Below are positions 26,335 to 34,544 of a DNA stretch of 64,000 bases, one piece after another. The notes beneath the pieces are model-generated. The model searched no databases and was not told the origin of the DNA. It worked only from the letters and a program-made list of their open reading frames with translations. Within the stretch, counting starts at the first letter, position 1. Each line of letters starts with the position of its first letter. The position numbers and the translations under genes were made by a program. Source of the stretch: Methylomagnum ishizawai (GTDB lineage Bacteria > Pseudomonadota > Gammaproteobacteria > Methylococcales > Methylococcaceae); assembly GCF_019670005.1 (NCBI RefSeq), contig NZ_AP019783.1, forward strand, positions 4,428,150 to 4,492,149, given 5' to 3'.

Positions 26335-28127
26335 GCGGGCTGTCCTCCGGCCGGGGCGGGACGGTGCCGCCGGGGCGGCGTCAGGTTGTAGCGTTGCAGC
26401 TTGACGTACAGGGTGCTGCGGGAAATCCCCAGGATGCGGGCGGTCTCGGCCACGTTGCCATCGGCTTGGCGCAGGGCGGATTCGATGGCGAGGCATTCCC
26501 AATCCTCCAGCGAGGGCGTCCCCGGATGGGATGGCAAGGCGGCCGGTCCGGTTATCGGGGCGGGGGTCGCGGGCGCTTGGGGCGCGGGGTCCGGGCGCGG
26601 CACGAAGCCCATTTCCTCCAGGAAATCGATGGGCAGGTCGCCCACTTCCAGGGTTGCGCGGTTCACCACCGACACCAGGTTGCGCAGCAGGTTGCGGAGT
26701 TCGCGGATATTGCCCGGCCAGGGATGGCCCAGGAACAGGTCCATCAGGTTGGGATCGAGCCGCTTGGGTTCGACCTCGGCCTGGGCGCATTCGCGGACCA
26801 GCAGGTACTCGATGAGTTGGCGCTTGTCCGGGCGCTCGCGCAGCGGCGGCAGGCGGAACTGGGCGCCGTTGAGCCGGTAGTAGAGGTCGCGCCGGAACCG
26901 GCCCTGTTCCACCGCGTCCAGCAGCTTGATATTGGTGGCGGCGATCACATGCACATCGGCCTTGATCGGCTTGGTGCCGCCCACCGGCACGAATTCGCCG
27001 TTCTCCAACACCCGCAGCAAGGTGGCCTGGAGATCGAAGCTCATATCGCCGATCTCGTCCAGGAACAAGACGCCCTTGGAGGCCAGGAGGAATTTGCCCG
27101 GCTTGCCCTGGCTCCTGGCCCCGGTGAAGCTGCCGCCCTCGTAGCCGAACAACTCGCTCTCGATCAGGTCGCGGGGGATGGAGGCGCAATTGATGGCGAC
27201 CATGGGACCGTCGCGGCGGCAGCCCGCCGCGTGGATCAGGCGCACCAGATGCTCCTTGCCGACCCCGGATTCCCCGGTGATGAGGATGGGGATGTTGCGG
27301 GCCTGCAAACGCGCCGCCTGCCGCACCAGATCGTCGGCCAGGGTATCGCGGTAGATCGTGCCGGCAGCCATATCGGACTCTCCACCGTAGCCGCGCTCCA
27401 CGAAACGGAACGCGGTGTCGAAACCGCTGGGGGAACGCAGCGGGGTTTCCGCCTGCAACAAGCGCATGATGAGTCCCATCACGCCCAACAACACCGAGGC
27501 CGCCACCTCGCAATCGCCCACCAGCCCGATCACCCCGGCCACCCGGCCATCCGGGCCTTCCAGCGGATAGCCCACGGTGCAGAAGGCATGCAGGCGCTTG
27601 GAAAAATGCTCCCGCCCGCTGAAGGCGGCGGGGATGCCCAGCAGGGCGGCGGTGCCCACGCCGTTGTTGCCCAGCGCGGCTTCGCGCCAATCGGAGCCGC
27701 GGCGGGCCAGGTCGCGCATGAGCGGGGAGGTTTCGAGCTGGTTCTCGGCGATGTGCAGCAAGCGGGCGTCGGGGGTCGCCACCAGCAACGACAGGCGCGT
27801 ACCCTTGAGCAAAGGGCTGACGCGGCCCAGCAGATCGACGAAATCGGCCCCGCCGAATCCGGTAATCATGCCGGGGACGGGCCGGGGTTCGCCCTTGGCC
27901 TGGTCGCCGCCGGGGGGGAGCCGGTGTTCGACGAGGCAACGCCGCCAGGCATGGCCGATCTCGGGACGGAGCAGTTCGCCGTCGTCCGGGAGCTTTCCGG
28001 TCGCGCTCAGGGTTTCCCAGGCGCGGCGGGCGCGGTCGTCGCCGGTCGGCGGCGCATTGGGGTGGGGGTGGGATTCCGGCAGGTGATCGACCGGAACCGA
28101 GAGGCAGGTGTTGAGCTGGGTGAACAT
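26331..28127 (-). CDS. mmoR: Sigma-54-dependent activator of sMMO (MmoR)
   Basis: A 598-residue bacterial enhancer-binding protein. The N-terminal part (about 60-240) is an AcoR-like sensory region with a GAF-type core (SLLVATPDARLLHIAENQ, NNGVGTAALLG). The AAA+ core has Walker A GESGVGKE, the sigma-54 contact loop as GSFTGA (usual GAFTGA) and FLDEIGDM. The C-terminus is a Fis-type helix-turn-helix (DGNVAETARILGISRSTLYVKL). Position after mmoG and the sigma-54 site before mmoX support the name. The start is the first ATG; its ribosome site is weak. Confidence 0.85.
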   Translation of the reverse strand: MFTQLNTCLSVPVDHLPESHPHPNAPPTGDDRARRAWETLSATGKLPDDGELLRPEIGHAWRRCLVEHRLPPGGDQAKGEPRPVPGMITGFGGADFVDLLGRVSPLLKGTRLSLLVATPDARLLHIAENQLETSPLMRDLARRGSDWREAALGNNGVGTAALLGIPAAFSGREHFSKRLHAFCTVGYPLEGPDGRVAGVIGLVGDCEVAASVLLGVMGLIMRLLQAETPLRSPSGFDTAFRFVERGYGGESDMAAGTIYRDTLADDLVRQAARLQARNIPILITGESGVGKEHLVRLIHAAGCRRDGPMVAINCASIPRDLIESELFGYEGGSFTGARSQGKPGKFLLASKGVLFLDEIGDMSFDLQATLLRVLENGEFVPVGGTKPIKADVHVIAATNIKLLDAVEQGRFRRDLYYRLNGAQFRLPPLRERPDKRQLIEYLLVRECAQAEVEPKRLDPNLMDLFLGHPWPGNIRELRNLLRNLVSVVNRATLEVGDLPIDFLEEMGFVPRPDPAPQAPATPAPITGPAALPSHPGTPSLEDWECLAIESALRQADGNVAETARILGISRSTLYVKLQRYNLTPPRRHRPAPAGGQPA

Positions 28128-28239
28128 AGGCGCACAGGAAATAGATCGTGGTTACGATTAAAGCCCATGCATAGCTTCTTTAATTATTATCTTTATTGGG
28201 AATCACGGCGATTCCAGTTTGGGCGGCATGATACTGTCC

Positions 28240-28272
28240 AAAAAAAAAGGCGGCAATGCGGCGTATTGCCGC
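28240..28272 (-). terminator. Rho-independent terminator between mmoG and mmoR
   Basis: On the minus strand: GCGGCAAT, a 7-base loop, ATTGCCGC, then C and a run of nine T residues. It would stop readthrough of the sMMO operon before mmoR. The gap 28128-28491 holds this, a second hairpin nearer mmoG, and an AT-rich stretch (28150-28200) likely to contain the mmoR promoter, which I cannot place exactly. Confidence 0.85.
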
Positions 28273-28458
28273 GGCTGCCGCCGGAATGGAGTGATCTTAG
28301 GGGAGGAACAAGATTACCCCCCGGATACATCCACCAAGTGAGGTAGGTTAAAAATCGAAGCCGGGTATGCGCCAAATCGGGCGGATACCGTGGGTTTTCA
28401 CAGGGCCTTAACCGATACCGGCCTCGGGGAATTCCCGCTATCGGTCTGGTTTGAAAAT

Positions 28459-28484
28459 GGCGGGGCAGAATTATCCGCCCCGCC
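28459..28484 (-). terminator. Hairpin directly after mmoG
   Basis: Arms GGCGGGGC / GCCCCGCC with a 10-base loop, followed on the minus strand by ATTTTC, starting 7 bases after the mmoG stop. A modest intrinsic terminator, backed up by the stronger one 200 bases further on. Confidence 0.6.
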
Positions 28485-28491
28485 GCCGGAA

Positions 28492-30174
28492 TCACGCCCT
28501 GGGGTCTTCGCGGGTGGCTGCGGCCCATTCCGCGCTGAACCCCGGCAAATGCGGCAAGCCCGATTGCTCGTTCAAAACCACCGCGCCGCTGGACAGCACG
28601 GTGGCGGCGATGCCCGCCGCCTGGGCCAGGGCCAGGCGCAAGACCTTGACCGGGTCCAGGACGCCCGCCGCCACCAAATCGCCGAACGCGCCGCTGGAAG
28701 CGTCGTAGCCGAAGCGGGCGTCCCCGGCGGTTTCGATCCGGGCCAGGGCCGCCATCGGGTTGATCCCGGCATTGCCGACCAGGGCGCGGAACGGCTGCTC
28801 CAATGCCTCCGAGACGATGGCGACGCCGCGTTGCCAATCCAGATCGGTCAGCAATAAACGGCCCAAGGCTTCCCGCGCCTGGAGCAAACCCACGCCGCCG
28901 CCCGGCACCACGCCTTCTTCCAAGGCCGCCCGCACCGAGCGGCGGGCGTTCTCGGCCCGTTGCAGACGTTCCTTGATCTCGGGTTCGGTGGTGCCGCCCA
29001 CCCGCACGGTGGCGATGCGCCCGACCAAGGCCGAGATGCGGGCTTCCAAGTCTTCCAGGTCGTGCAGATTACCGGTGGGGGAACCCTCGCCCGGCTTGCG
29101 GGCGCGGATCGCGTCCGCCTCCTTCCCCAAACCCGCGACCCGCCGGGCCACGGCGTCCGGGTCGCCGCCGCAGCCGATGAAGCTGGCGCTGTCGGCGTCG
29201 GCCACCACCTTGGCGGCATGGCCGAGAACCTCCGGGGCAGCGCGCTCCAGGTTGTCGCCGCGTTCCGGCACCAGCACCCGCGCCCCGGTCGCGGTGGCGA
29301 GATCGTCCAGCCAATCGCGGCGGCGGTCGCCATGGCCCGGCGCCTTGACCGCCAGGGCGCGGAACACCCCGCGCTTGACGTTCATCACCAAGCCTTGCAG
29401 CGGGCGCTCGTCGATGCCGTCGCAGGCGATGACCAGGGCTTGGCCCGCCTCGTTGACCGCCTCCAGCAGCGGGACCAAATCCATGAAATCGGTCACGGTG
29501 CCGTGGTATAGCAGCACCCGCGCCCCTTCGATGTCCGCCGCCCGCCGCACCGGGTCGGTCTCGAAACCCGGCGACAGGAAGCCCAGTTCGTAGCGGAAGC
29601 CTTCGCCGATATCCAGCGTGTCCTCGCGGGTCCAGCCCGGTGCAACCGTGACGGCCCCATCCGGGCCGACCTCGGCATAGGCTTGTTGCAGCAGGCGGCC
29701 CACCCGGCCTTCCTTGCGCATGGATACCTCGGCCACCTGGGCCGCCATATCGCCTTGCAGCGGCAGGGCGCGGCGGCGCAGGTCTTCCTCGACCACTTTC
29801 ACGGCGGCGTCCATGCCTTCGCGCAGGCGGTGGGGATCGGCCCCGGCGGCGAGGCTGCGCAAGAGGCCGCGGGCGATGGCGCGGGCCAGCACCACGGCGG
29901 TGGTGGTGCCGTCGCCCGCCTCCCGCGACACGGCGTTGGCCACATCGCGCAGCATCCTGGCCCCGAGGTCGGCGAGCCGGTCCCCCAGCACCACGGAATT
30001 GGCCACCGTCACCCCGTCGCGGGTGAAGAACGGCGGCAGGCCCTGGGTCCGGTGCTGGACCATGACGCACGGCCCTTGGTAGCCATAGGTGGTTTCCACC
30101 GCCCGGCCCAGGATATCGATGCCCTTGAGGATACCGGCGCGGGCCTCGCCGTCGAACACCAGGCGCTTGCTCAT
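28492..30174 (-). CDS. mmoG: GroEL-like chaperonin MmoG
   Basis: A 560-residue group I chaperonin relative needed in methanotrophs for sMMO expression or assembly. GroEL signatures are visible but diverged: the GDGTTTAVVLARAI ATP loop, VSREAGDGTTT, and VPGGGVGLLQAREAL near the C-terminus. The GGM tail of true GroEL is absent. The ATG at 30172-30174 is preferred because it has a GGGAG site and gives the expected length; an in-frame ATG at 30249 lacks one. No groES is nearby, as expected for mmoG. Confidence 0.9.
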   Translation of the reverse strand: MSKRLVFDGEARAGILKGIDILGRAVETTYGYQGPCVMVQHRTQGLPPFFTRDGVTVANSVVLGDRLADLGARMLRDVANAVSREAGDGTTTAVVLARAIARGLLRSLAAGADPHRLREGMDAAVKVVEEDLRRRALPLQGDMAAQVAEVSMRKEGRVGRLLQQAYAEVGPDGAVTVAPGWTREDTLDIGEGFRYELGFLSPGFETDPVRRAADIEGARVLLYHGTVTDFMDLVPLLEAVNEAGQALVIACDGIDERPLQGLVMNVKRGVFRALAVKAPGHGDRRRDWLDDLATATGARVLVPERGDNLERAAPEVLGHAAKVVADADSASFIGCGGDPDAVARRVAGLGKEADAIRARKPGEGSPTGNLHDLEDLEARISALVGRIATVRVGGTTEPEIKERLQRAENARRSVRAALEEGVVPGGGVGLLQAREALGRLLLTDLDWQRGVAIVSEALEQPFRALVGNAGINPMAALARIETAGDARFGYDASSGAFGDLVAAGVLDPVKVLRLALAQAAGIAATVLSSGAVVLNEQSGLPHLPGFSAEWAAATREDPRA

Positions 30175-30270
30175 GCCGGGCACTCCCGGAATCGGATCAT
30201 CGGAAACATATTTTTCCCTCAATCGGTGGATTGTTGTGGTTTGAACCATGAACGTGGGGACCGGGACCGT

Positions 30271-30579
30271 TCAGGCGGAGCCTTCCGGCGCGAACCGCCG
30301 CATCATGGCCTGCCCGGCCTCGGCCCTGGCGGAGCGGGCGCGCTTCAAACGCGCCCAGACCCACAGCAACTCCCTTTCCCGCCAGTCCAGTCCGGCGCGG
30401 AGTTCGATCTCCTCCGCCCGGCTCAATTCGCCGTCCCAAAGCTCCCTGAGTTGCTCGACCCGGTCCGGGTGCAAGGTGAGCCGCAATTGGCCATCGCGCT
30501 CGCCCAACTGGCCGATGCTCTCCTCCAACTGGCGCACCATCCGGGTCAGGAATTCGGTGTCGTCGGGACTCAGGCGCAT
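30271..30579 (-). CDS. Hypothetical protein between mmoC and mmoG
   Basis: A 102-residue charged, mostly helical protein. It begins 14 bases after mmoC with a GGAG site and ends 96 bases before mmoG, so it belongs to the sMMO transcript. Residues 1-60 form heptad-like helices (VRQLEESIGQLGERDGQLRL), followed by a tryptophan/arginine-rich segment (WRERELLWVWARLKRARSAR). No cysteines or metal motif. Function unknown; perhaps an assembly factor. Confidence 0.7.
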   Translation of the reverse strand: MRLSPDDTEFLTRMVRQLEESIGQLGERDGQLRLTLHPDRVEQLRELWDGELSRAEEIELRAGLDWRERELLWVWARLKRARSARAEAGQAMMRRFAPEGSA

Positions 30580-30593
30580 GGGGACTCCGGGAC

Positions 30594-31697
30594 TCAGGCC
30601 GTGGCGTGCTGGTGGTGGCCGTGGACCTGGGTAGGATCGCAGGCTTCGCCGCACGGCCCGGAGGGCAGGAATTTCTCCAGGTAGATCTGGTCGGCGGGGA
30701 TGCCGAACTCGGCGCAGACCGCGTGGGCGGCATCGACCATGCCGGGCGGGCCGCACAGATAGACATCCGGCTGGGCCGGTTGGGCTTCGAGGTCGCGGCG
30801 CAGCACCTCGATGGCGTTGCCGCGCTCGCCGTCCCAACTGTCGGTCGGACGCCAGACGCAGACCTTGACCGTGAGGTTGGGCATCGAGGCCGCCAGCGCT
30901 TCCAGTTCGGCGCGGAGGAACACCTCCTCCTCGGTGTTGACGCCGAAGTACAGCCGGGTTTGCTGCGGCGCCCCCCATTCCTTCATATGGCGGACCATGG
31001 ACAGGACCGGGGCCAGGCCGGTGCCGCCCGCGATGAAATAACGGGGCCGGAAGCCGTTCTCCTTGAGCCCGAAGATGCCCTGCGGCCCCTTGACCTGCAA
31101 GGTCTGGCCGGGCTGGATGGCTCCGCCGCGCAGGGCGTTGGACATCAGGCCGTCGGGCAGGAGCCGGATCAGGAATTCCAGGTCGCCCGCGTCGTTGCTG
31201 ATATTGGCCGGGGAATAGGCGCGGGTGACGGTGCCGCCCGGCACCTGGAGCTCCATGAACTGGCCGGCGTCGAAACGCACCTTGCATTCGTTGCCGGTGC
31301 CGGGACGGCGCAGGTGCAGGCGCACGGCGTTGCTCGACACCCTGCCGACCGAGACCACCTCGGCGGGGAACTCGTTGGCCTCGGGCTCGAAGGAAATACG
31401 GCTGTAGGTGTAGGGGACTTCCAGTTCCAAATCGCTGTCGGGATAGCAGCGGCACAGCAAGACCTGGCCGTCCTCCTCCTCCTCGGGCGGCAGGGCTTGG
31501 ACGCTGCACCCGACCAGGCGGTAATCGCCTTCCGGGCAGAACGCCTTGCAGGTGGCGCAGCCGCCCGCGCGGCAGGACGACATCAGGTAGATATCCTGGC
31601 GGATCGCCGCCGTGATGACGTCCTCGTCGGGACGGCAATCGAAATAGACGGCCTCGCCGTCCTCGGTGATGACTTTGATGCTATGGGTGGCCGCCAT
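30594..31697 (-). CDS. mmoC: sMMO reductase, component C
   Basis: A 367-residue NADH oxidoreductase that feeds electrons to the hydroxylase. Residues 1-95 are a plant-type ferredoxin domain with the [2Fe-2S] ligands in [13 protein letters not shown] and a distant CRCYP. The FAD domain has RAYSPAN and the NAD domain GGTGLAP and [10 protein letters not shown]. It exceeds the usual length of about 340-350; the extra C-terminal tail ends in a histidine-rich stretch (HGHHQH). A GGAG site lies upstream of the ATG. Confidence 0.95.
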   Translation of the reverse strand: MAATHSIKVITEDGEAVYFDCRPDEDVITAAIRQDIYLMSSCRAGGCATCKAFCPEGDYRLVGCSVQALPPEEEEDGQVLLCRCYPDSDLELEVPYTYSRISFEPEANEFPAEVVSVGRVSSNAVRLHLRRPGTGNECKVRFDAGQFMELQVPGGTVTRAYSPANISNDAGDLEFLIRLLPDGLMSNALRGGAIQPGQTLQVKGPQGIFGLKENGFRPRYFIAGGTGLAPVLSMVRHMKEWGAPQQTRLYFGVNTEEEVFLRAELEALAASMPNLTVKVCVWRPTDSWDGERGNAIEVLRRDLEAQPAQPDVYLCGPPGMVDAAHAVCAEFGIPADQIYLEKFLPSGPCGEACDPTQVHGHHQHATA

Positions 31698-31744
31698 GGG
31701 CGCTCAGCTCCGGATGCATGGGATGAAACAAGGGTGGCGCGGAC

Positions 31745-32026
31745 TCAGGCCGGGGTCGGCGGGCTGTCCAGCCGGGCGAAGAACGCCAGCACGCGGCGGG
31801 CGGACAAACGGGCGGATTCCAGGCTCAGGGCCGGGCCTTCCTGGATATCGCGGCCATCGCGGGCGATGGCCCAGCGCCAAGCGAAACCGAGGTCTTGGGC
31901 GTAGGCGGCGTAGCGCCCCTCCTGGAACAGCTCGGTGCGGGGCGTGCCCGCCGGGACCTGGCTGAGGGAACGCGCCGACAGGAAATCCAGCGCTTCCGGG
32001 TCCAGATTGTCGAAGTCGATGGTCAT
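31745..32026 (-). CDS. mmoD: sMMO-associated regulatory/assembly protein MmoD
   Basis: A 93-residue small protein of the MmoD/OrfY family, which contacts the hydroxylase and is implicated in copper-dependent switching between sMMO and pMMO. The diagnostic core is visible: YAAYAQDLGFAWRWAI followed by IQEG and SLESA. It sits in its usual place just before mmoC. It is slightly shorter at the C-terminus than the M. capsulatus protein. Confidence 0.92.
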   Translation of the reverse strand: MTIDFDNLDPEALDFLSARSLSQVPAGTPRTELFQEGRYAAYAQDLGFAWRWAIARDGRDIQEGPALSLESARLSARRVLAFFARLDSPPTPA

Positions 32027-32048
32027 GGCTGGGGGTTCCTCCGCAAGG

Positions 32049-32147
32049 TCACAGCAGCTTGGTGACCACGACCGCCAGCGAGGAGCCGATCAGCAACACG
32101 GCGGCGGCGACGACGATTTGACGGATGTTCTTGAGTTCGGACAGCAT
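32049..32147 (-). CDS. 32-residue single-helix membrane peptide inside the sMMO operon
   Basis: A short frame with a perfect AGGAGG ribosome site (6 bases before ATG), between mmoZ (87 bases upstream) and mmoD (22 bases downstream). The product has a short charged N-terminus (MLSELKNIRQ) and then one hydrophobic helix (about residues 11-28, VVAAAVLLIGSSLAVVV) ending in a lysine. The strong ribosome site and operon placement argue it is expressed. No family recognised; it could tether sMMO or MmoD to membrane, or sense. Confidence 0.65.
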   Translation of the reverse strand: MLSELKNIRQIVVAAAVLLIGSSLAVVVTKLL

Positions 32148-32233
32148 GGTGGCCTCCTGGTGCGGGGTGGGGGGCGGGCCGGAACCCGTCCCGGAAAACC
32201 CGGCCCCCCTTGTGGAGGCCGGGTGCGCGATGC

Positions 32234-32740
32234 TCAGTGCGGGGCGACCAACACCTTGACGCCGCGCTGCTTGCGCAGCTCTTCCAGCGGGGTGTCGTAA
32301 TAGTTGAGGTTGCGCAATTCCATCAACTTGGTGCCCAGGACCCGTTCCGCCTCCAGGAAGTAGTTCACCGGCATGATCGGCGGCTTGTTGGCCTGCCGGA
32401 AGCTGATGTGGATGCGTTCCGCCTCCCATTTGTCGCCGGTCGCCGCCATCTTGGCGACGGCCTCGGCCAACAGGGTCTTGGCGCATTCGCCGAAGGCGGT
32501 CTTGTGGCGGAAGTCCTCGTCGTTGAAGGCGCGGGCCTTCAACACCGCGACCTTCTCCTCGAGCTTGGCTTCGATCCACAGGTAATCGTTGTCCAGCTCG
32601 TAGGTCTTGCGGAACGGGGTGGTATGGTCGAGGCGGAACTGCTTGAGCGCCGCCGCCGCCTTTTCCAAGGTGTTCAACTGGCCGATCTTGACGACCCACG
32701 CATCGCGGGTTGCGTTGTCATGTACACCGTTCTTTGCCAT
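32234..32740 (-). CDS. mmoZ: sMMO hydroxylase gamma subunit
   Basis: A 168-residue helical subunit of the (alpha-beta-gamma)2 methane hydroxylase, close to the 170 residues of the M. capsulatus protein. Sequence such as [20 protein letters not shown] and [20 protein letters not shown] is characteristic of MmoZ. It has a strong AAGGAG ribosome site and follows mmoB by 11 bases. A much longer open frame upstream is only an artefact of reading antisense-like codons in mmoB. Confidence 0.96.
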   Translation of the reverse strand: MAKNGVHDNATRDAWVVKIGQLNTLEKAAAALKQFRLDHTTPFRKTYELDNDYLWIEAKLEEKVAVLKARAFNDEDFRHKTAFGECAKTLLAEAVAKMAATGDKWEAERIHISFRQANKPPIMPVNYFLEAERVLGTKLMELRNLNYYDTPLEELRKQRGVKVLVAPH

Positions 32741-32751
32741 GGTGGGTCTCC

Positions 32752-33177
32752 TTAGGCGTGGTAGTCTTCGAGCTTGCGGTCCAGGCCCATCAGTTCCGAG
32801 GTGATCGTGAACTTGTTGCCCAGGGTGTAGGCGCGGCCGATGGTGGAGGACACGTCCACCAGGAAGTCGTAGACGTTGAAGGACCGGCCCAGCAGTTCGC
32901 TCAACTCGTCGCAGTCCACCTCGATCTTGCCGTTGGCCTTGATCCACCAGTAGCCGGCGCGGTCCTCGACGTTGACGGTCGGGTTGACGTGCTTCTTGTA
33001 GTCCTCGAGCAGGATTTCCTCGATGAAGGTGTTGATCTCGTCGGACTTCTTGAGGACCAGCACCACGGTGTCGCTCTCATGGACGACCTGGTTCTCGTCG
33101 GCGAAGAAGGCCTCGGCGAATTCCTTGCCATTCAGGCCGGTGGTGCCGGCGTAATACGCATTGCTAGAAACGCTCAT
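32752..33177 (-). CDS. mmoB: sMMO regulatory protein B
   Basis: A 141-residue cofactor-less effector that binds the hydroxylase and tunes its reactivity with O2 and methane. Length equals the M. capsulatus protein. The first residues [20 protein letters not shown] match the flexible functional N-terminus of the family. The gene starts 25 bases after mmoY. The ATG at 33175-33177 is preferred over a weak upstream in-frame start seven codons earlier. Confidence 0.96.
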   Translation of the reverse strand: MSVSSNAYYAGTTGLNGKEFAEAFFADENQVVHESDTVVLVLKKSDEINTFIEEILLEDYKKHVNPTVNVEDRAGYWWIKANGKIEVDCDELSELLGRSFNVYDFLVDVSSTIGRAYTLGNKFTITSELMGLDRKLEDYHA

Positions 33178-33202
33178 AATGACTCTCTGAAAATCCAAGC
33201 GG

Positions 33203-34372
33203 TTAAATCAGGCCAGACATGACATGGCGGACGATGGCGTCGCGGTCGACCTTGAAGTCGATCCGGCTGGCGTGGTCGGCGGTCCAATCGTCGATCACCC
33301 GCTCCAGGGACGCCTGGATTTCTTCCTTGTTGGTGGTGCCGGCCGGCAGCTTGGCGAAGATGCCCATGAAATCCTTGAGGGCGTTCACGGTGCCTTCCAG
33401 CCATTTGGCGGTCCAGTTGCGCAGCACGGTGCGGTTGTAATCGCCGAACTCGGGATCGTTGGCCAGGCAGGTGTAATAAAGGTCCTGCACGCCTTGCTTG
33501 GCGATGCCGTAGTAGGTCTGGGACTGGTTGATGAAGAACGGGGTCAGGTTGTCGCCGAACTTCGGGGCCAGGCGCTGGAAGAATTCGCGGCGCACGAACT
33601 GGCCGAACAGCGAGTCGTAGACGGCATGGACCGAGAAGGCGTTCTCGTTCCAGTCGAACACGTCCTGCCATAGCGCCTCGATGGTGCCGCGGGCGCTCTT
33701 GTAGACGCTGCCCTGGGTCCATTCGGCCTTGGGCACGGCGGTGGATTCGTCGAAGCCGGGGACGATCTTGGCCAGGAAGCCGCGTTCCAGCTGGATCATC
33801 TGGGCCAGGTCGATCTTGTCGAAGCCCCAGAAGGTCAGGCTGACGCGGATGGTGTCGGAAAGGGCCTCGCGGGCGCCGCCGGAGTGGGCGTTGAACTGGC
33901 CGTACTCGTTGAACAGGAACGCGCCCCAGTACTTGTTGATGAACTCGTCGCGCCAGAACGGATCCATGGTGCGGATCTGGCCGTCGGCGGAATAGCCTTG
34001 CAGGAAGCGGTCGGTGTAGCGCCATTCCTCGGCCTTGTCCTTGACGTAGGGGGCATGCCAGCGGCGCAGCGGGTCGCGGTGCTTGAACCAATCCACGGTG
34101 CGGAGCTCGGTGGTTTCGTTGCCCCAGGAGGGACGGCCTCCGTGGAATTTCTGGGTCCAATCACCCCAATCGAGACCGCCGGCGATCCAGTCGGCGTTCG
34201 GTTGGGCGTAGACGGTCAGGGCTTCATACTCGGTCAGGCGCTTCCAGCGGGGGGTGACGAAGTAGCCCATCTTGTTTTGCTTGTCGAGGGGCTCCGCCGG
34301 CAAGGCGTTCAGAATCACGGAGGCCCATTCCGGGTCGGTCAGGCCGCGGCGCTTTTCATCGAGCAATGGCAT
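33203..34372 (-). CDS. mmoY: sMMO hydroxylase beta subunit
   Basis: A 389-residue subunit of the methane hydroxylase, the same length as in M. capsulatus. It has the ferritin-like fold of the alpha subunit but no diiron ligands. Diagnostic text includes MPLLDEKRRGLTDPEWASVI and WGDWTQKFHGGRPSWG. A GAGGA ribosome site is present. It is separated from mmoX by a 172-base spacer with three inverted repeats, listed separately. Confidence 0.96.
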   Translation of the reverse strand: MPLLDEKRRGLTDPEWASVILNALPAEPLDKQNKMGYFVTPRWKRLTEYEALTVYAQPNADWIAGGLDWGDWTQKFHGGRPSWGNETTELRTVDWFKHRDPLRRWHAPYVKDKAEEWRYTDRFLQGYSADGQIRTMDPFWRDEFINKYWGAFLFNEYGQFNAHSGGAREALSDTIRVSLTFWGFDKIDLAQMIQLERGFLAKIVPGFDESTAVPKAEWTQGSVYKSARGTIEALWQDVFDWNENAFSVHAVYDSLFGQFVRREFFQRLAPKFGDNLTPFFINQSQTYYGIAKQGVQDLYYTCLANDPEFGDYNRTVLRNWTAKWLEGTVNALKDFMGIFAKLPAGTTNKEEIQASLERVIDDWTADHASRIDFKVDRDAIVRHVMSGLI

Positions 34373-34411
34373 GTTGAATCCTCTTGGTTGAGGTGATCGT
34401 TGTTATAGAGC

Positions 34412-34533
34412 CTGGGTGGACACCCAGTCCCCTCCTGAAGGGTTCCGCAGAACAAAAGCCCTCCAAACAAGGGCGTGGCCAGGGAACGCAAGACCGCGCC
34501 CTTGATTGGCAGGGCTTCGGCAAGCCGAAGCCC
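34412..34533 (-). promoter_or_regulatory. Structured mmoX-mmoY spacer with three stem-loops
   Basis: Three perfect inverted repeats lie between mmoX and mmoY: GGGCTTCGG/CCGAAGCCC with a CAAG loop (34512-34533, 11 bases after the mmoX stop), CAAGGGCG/CGCCCTTG (34468-34504, 21-base loop) and CTGGGTG/CACCCAG (34412-34427). No U-tract follows, so they are more likely RNA-stabilising or processing structures than full terminators. Confidence 0.6.
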
Positions 34534-34544
34534 CGCGCCCCGCC

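Noticed and set aside
26364-28346. A 660-codon plus-strand frame
   Set aside because: Antisense shadow of mmoR.
28128-28491. Sigma-54 promoter for mmoR or mmoG
   Set aside because: No TGGC-N-TTGC pattern with correct spacing is visible; only AT-rich DNA and two terminators.
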